In this document: piece after piece, positions 4,608 through 6,796 of the stretch
Position numbering within the stretch: position 1 is the first letter of the stretch
How the letters are laid out: each line of letters begins with the position of its first letter
Assembly (NCBI GenBank): GCA_030018575.1
Contig: JASEIA010000079.1
Location: forward strand, 1-6,796
Length of the DNA stretch: 6,796 bases
Source: Nanobdellota archaeon
GTDB taxonomy: Archaea; Nanobdellota; Nanobdellia; SCGC-AAA011-G17; GW2011-AR17
Direction: 5' to 3'
Made by a program: the position numbers and the translations under genes
The notes under the pieces: generated by a model
Seen by the model: only the letters and a program-made list of their open reading frames with translations
What the model was told of the DNA's origin: nothing
Database searches by the model: none

Positions 4608-6698
4608 ATGAAGAGGCTAAAGAATTTCTTGGGCGCGGCTTCCCTGGCTGCAGCCATGGCAGCAACAGGTTGCACGTACGTGATAAATGTATATAGCACA
4701 ACACCGGGTGCCGGAACAGGTGCGCCGCATCAAACACAGCAGATTGATGAAAGGCCGCACTATCTCCAGTCCCTCCCACCACAGGAAGTGATTGATGCAA
4801 TGACTCCGTTGCAAAAGAGGGTTGAGTCATTAATGCAGCTTTCCGGTGCAAGGGAAGAGCAGGACAACCCGTTTCCTGTTTACATGAATGGATGCGCAAG
4901 GGCCGACCTTGACATTCATGGAAGCACAGTGCACCTCTTTCTTCCGTTTTACACTTCTGCAGGCGAAGGAAAATGGAGATACAGGCCTGACAATACTTTA
5001 GTTGATTCCCAACCGATACTTGCTGATCTGGAAGCTGTTTTTGAGGATGCCGTGAACCTTGCGTATGAGGAGTACGCAAAACACTCGGAAAGGACAAACG
5101 CAGTTGTTGAAAGGGTTTTTCCAAATGCTTCAGGCGTTAAGAATACCCCTATACCCGGAACAGGGCTTACATATAATGATATATTCGGGCTTATTGACCT
5201 GGAAAAGGCAAATTTCTTGCCTGACGGCGCAAATATTATTTTTGCCCCTGACGAAAGCGGAATTTATGCAATAACCCAGCTTGAAAGGAACACAATATTA
5301 TACACGCCTGACGCGAGAAGGAGCGATGCAATCTGGGGAAGGGCGTGGGTTCTTGCGCACGAGCTTGTGCACAATAATACAATCCTTCAGAATATGCCAA
5401 ACCTGCTTGAAATGGACCTTGAGCTTCAGGCATACACCCTGGACATTGCAAACAGGAGCAACCTGTTCCTTTTCCTAAAGCACGTTTATGGGTCTCAAGT
5501 AAGAGAAGCGGCATTAAGGTATTTCGGCGTTGACGCCTCTAAAATTTATGACAACCTTGTAAAGCTGAAGTTTAACAACTATATTGAAATGGATGAGCAG
5601 TACCTGATGCAGATGGCTCCGACAATAGTTAACATGGTGGACACTTTCCACGGAGTAATGATGGAAAAGGCGCTGCCAGAATACCAGGGATTCATGCCGT
5701 GGTGGCTCATGGCTGAAGCTTATTTCAGGAATGATTCATTGCCATTGGAAGTTGGGGCGGCAGCAAGGTTTAATCCAATCACGCTTACGCCACAGCAGAT
5801 GCTGAAGATAACACAGGACAGGCAGAAGATAGATAGAATGATAGACAATGTAAGGGAAGATTATAAAATGCCAGAGGTTGCTTCTTTCTTTGGAATGACT
5901 TTTACCAGAGGGGACACTTTTGAGGATGCAGTATACAAAAAGGCAAAAATAGCAGGCTATGACAAGCAACAGTGTGATTATATATATGACCTGGCGATGG
6001 AAAGAATTTTTATCTCGGGAGACGGGATAAATTACGGCGCGCTGTCAGTGCCCAACGCTATTCAGGGAATGGACGACTTCATGGGCATCTTTGACAAGTT
6101 CATGGATGAGGAAAATGATGAAAGGCCGAGGTTTGCAAGGGACATAGCATCAAAGCCTGATGTCATAAGAAGGTATGCGGCTTACCAATGGATGCAGGAC
6201 AGGCTTGAGACTGCGGCAAGATATATCCGCATCTCTGAAAATGCAGGAAGGCACCCTGACGTGAGGTTTAACCCGGCAATATTTGACCCGAGAACAGATG
6301 TTACAACAATGTACAGGGTTACCCCTGAGTATGCAGACAATGTAACTTCTTCTCCATTGGAAACAAGAACACTGGAAACAACAGCAGGCAATTACAGGAT
6401 GGAAACTTTCGACCTTGTTTCGGGCCTGGAATTCAGCTCTTCAGACAACGGCGTTGACTTTGTAAGGGTTTTCCATGAAGGCGACTCAAGGCCGCGCATT
6501 GTTGCATTTGCCCAGGACAACAAGTTCGGGAACCAGATGCTGGTTGACTTCGGCACCAATGGATTAAATACAGATGGCACTTTTGACATGGAATACACAA
6601 TAGATTCCCTTAATCAAGTGGTGCGGATGGCAAACGGGTTTGCTCCCAGTGAAGGATGCTCGGCAGGCACATGCCTTGAAGAGCCTGAAGAAGAGTAA
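4608..6698 (+). CDS. Predicted lipoprotein with HELVH zincin motif, uncharacterised, 696 residues
   Basis: Begins with a lipoprotein signal: basic KRLKN, an alanine-rich hydrophobic stretch and the lipobox ATGC with Cys22 as the lipidation site. The mature protein should be anchored to the outer face of the membrane. A Gly/Pro/Thr linker follows (about 31-45). The centre carries AWVLAHELVHNN (246-257): HExxH at 251-255, followed by MDLELQAYTLDI, in which E272 (E268 is the alternative) is a plausible third zinc ligand. This is the gluzincin pattern, so a surface metallopeptidase is the best guess; I cannot name a peptidase family. Residues 310-540 look mainly helical, with WW at 365-366. The last 130 residues look beta-rich (MYRVTPEYADNV, FSSSDNGVDFVRVF), and the C-terminus is acidic after a CSAGTC pair (684-689). 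No C-terminal membrane segment. It is monocistronic, between its own promoter and a T-rich terminator. The gene call is firm, the lipobox likely, and the protease function inferred. Confidence 0.92.
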   Translation: MKRLKNFLGAASLAAAMAATGCTYVINVYSTTPGAGTGAPHQTQQIDERPHYLQSLPPQEVIDAMTPLQKRVESLMQLSGAREEQDNPFPVYMNGCARADLDIHGSTVHLFLPFYTSAGEGKWRYRPDNTLVDSQPILADLEAVFEDAVNLAYEEYAKHSERTNAVVERVFPNASGVKNTPIPGTGLTYNDIFGLIDLEKANFLPDGANIIFAPDESGIYAITQLERNTILYTPDARRSDAIWGRAWVLAHELVHNNTILQNMPNLLEMDLELQAYTLDIANRSNLFLFLKHVYGSQVREAALRYFGVDASKIYDNLVKLKFNNYIEMDEQYLMQMAPTIVNMVDTFHGVMMEKALPEYQGFMPWWLMAEAYFRNDSLPLEVGAAARFNPITLTPQQMLKITQDRQKIDRMIDNVREDYKMPEVASFFGMTFTRGDTFEDAVYKKAKIAGYDKQQCDYIYDLAMERIFISGDGINYGALSVPNAIQGMDDFMGIFDKFMDEENDERPRFARDIASKPDVIRRYAAYQWMQDRLETAARYIRISENAGRHPDVRFNPAIFDPRTDVTTMYRVTPEYADNVTSSPLETRTLETTAGNYRMETFDLVSGLEFSSSDNGVDFVRVFHEGDSRPRIVAFAQDNKFGNQMLVDFGTNGLNTDGTFDMEYTIDSLNQVVRMANGFAPSEGCSAGTCLEEPEEE

Positions 6699-6740
6699 GA
6701 GCCTCTTTTTTTCTTTTATTATTTCTTCTTTAGCTTTTTT
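6691..6740 (+). terminator. Hairpin plus T-rich terminator after the lipoprotein gene
   Basis: AAGAG at 6691-6695 can pair with CTCTT at 6703-6707 across a seven-base loop containing the stop codon. A long T-rich stretch with seven consecutive T (6706-6712) and a later T6 (6735-6740) follows. The T tract alone would suffice in archaea. Confidence 0.6.
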
Positions 6741-6746
6741 ACTTAT

Positions 6747-6791
6747 AGTCAAAGTCATAAATAATTCCCCAAAGAAATGATGACTTTGACT
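6747..6791. repeat. Perfect 12-bp inverted repeat AGTCAAAGTCAT
   Basis: AGTCAAAGTCAT at 6747-6758 and ATGACTTTGACT at 6780-6791, exact reverse complements separated by 21 bases (AT-rich with CCCC). It lies in the gap after the lipoprotein terminator and overlaps the possible start of the next gene. It could be an operator for that gene, a terminator hairpin, or the edge of a small repeat element continuing outside the window. Confidence 0.65.
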
Positions 6792-6796
6792 GATAG
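6777..6796 (+). CDS. Possible start of the next gene, six codons visible
   Basis: ATG ATG at 6777-6782 opens a frame reading MMTLTD that is unbroken to the edge. TATA-like sequences upstream (ACTTATAG at 6741-6748; CATAAATAATT at 6756-6766) fit only loosely by distance. Too short to identify; given only because the edge truncates it. Confidence 0.2.

Noticed and set aside
4516..5124. 202-codon open frame on the minus strand over the start of the lipoprotein gene
   Set aside because: Rich in Cys, His, Gln and Ser, without domains; it covers the lipoprotein promoter, ribosome site and signal peptide, which are well supported.
6564..6758. Minus-strand frame starting MTLTISKKAKEE at the 12-bp inverted repeat
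   Set aside because: Its first residues look plausible, but most of it runs antisense through the 3' end of the lipoprotein gene. The ATG exists because the inverted repeat reads the same on both strands.
1..6796. Search for tRNA, rRNA, CRISPR arrays and insertion sequences
   Set aside because: No cloverleaf, no regularly spaced repeats and no transposase-like protein seen by reading; no complete mobile element is supported.

Overview
The window looks like a piece of an archaeal chromosome, most likely from a small-genome (DPANN-type) lineage. The lineage is inference; the archaeal assignment rests on three things. There is a DUF357 gene, a family known from archaea. There are TATA boxes about 26-30 bases before several start codons, with little or no leader before some genes. 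T-rich tracts follow the genes where terminators would be expected. The DNA is AT-rich, with AGG/AGA arginine and ATA isoleucine codons used freely.

Layout, left to right. (1) Positions 1-391, minus strand: the first 130 codons of an AlbA_2/Schlafen-like protein that runs off the left edge. Its ATG overlaps the stop of a 44-codon reading frame (523-388) that is intact only if a seven-base A run is one base too long. Further upstream is a doubtful 45-codon GTG frame (685-548). (2) Positions 745-1014, plus strand: a small, lysine-rich orphan protein, apparently leaderless. (3) Positions 1055-1510, minus strand: an uncharacterised protein with PIN-like features and a C-x2-C-x11-H-x4-H zinc-finger-like motif. 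(4) Positions 1668-3494, plus strand: a full-length MutL mismatch-repair protein of the endonuclease type. (5) Positions 3491-3790, minus strand: a DUF357 protein whose stop overlaps the mutL stop. (6) Positions 3845-4513, plus strand: thymidylate kinase, divergent from DUF357 and probably sharing its TATA box. (7) Positions 4608-6698, plus strand: a 696-residue predicted lipoprotein with an HELVH zincin motif. (8) The right edge holds a T-rich terminator, a perfect 12-bp inverted repeat and perhaps the start of another gene.

Two genes bear on DNA: mutL (mismatch repair) and thymidylate kinase (dTTP supply). They are not one operon, since DUF357 lies between them on the opposite strand. Most genes here are single units with their own promoters, arranged as divergent and convergent pairs.

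No complete new multi-gene system is evident. The items most worth following are the lipoprotein with the HELVH motif, the paired TCGCTGAAAAT elements between the PIN-like gene and mutL, the zinc-finger-like insertion in the PIN-like protein, and the small frameshifted frame coupled to the AlbA_2 gene.
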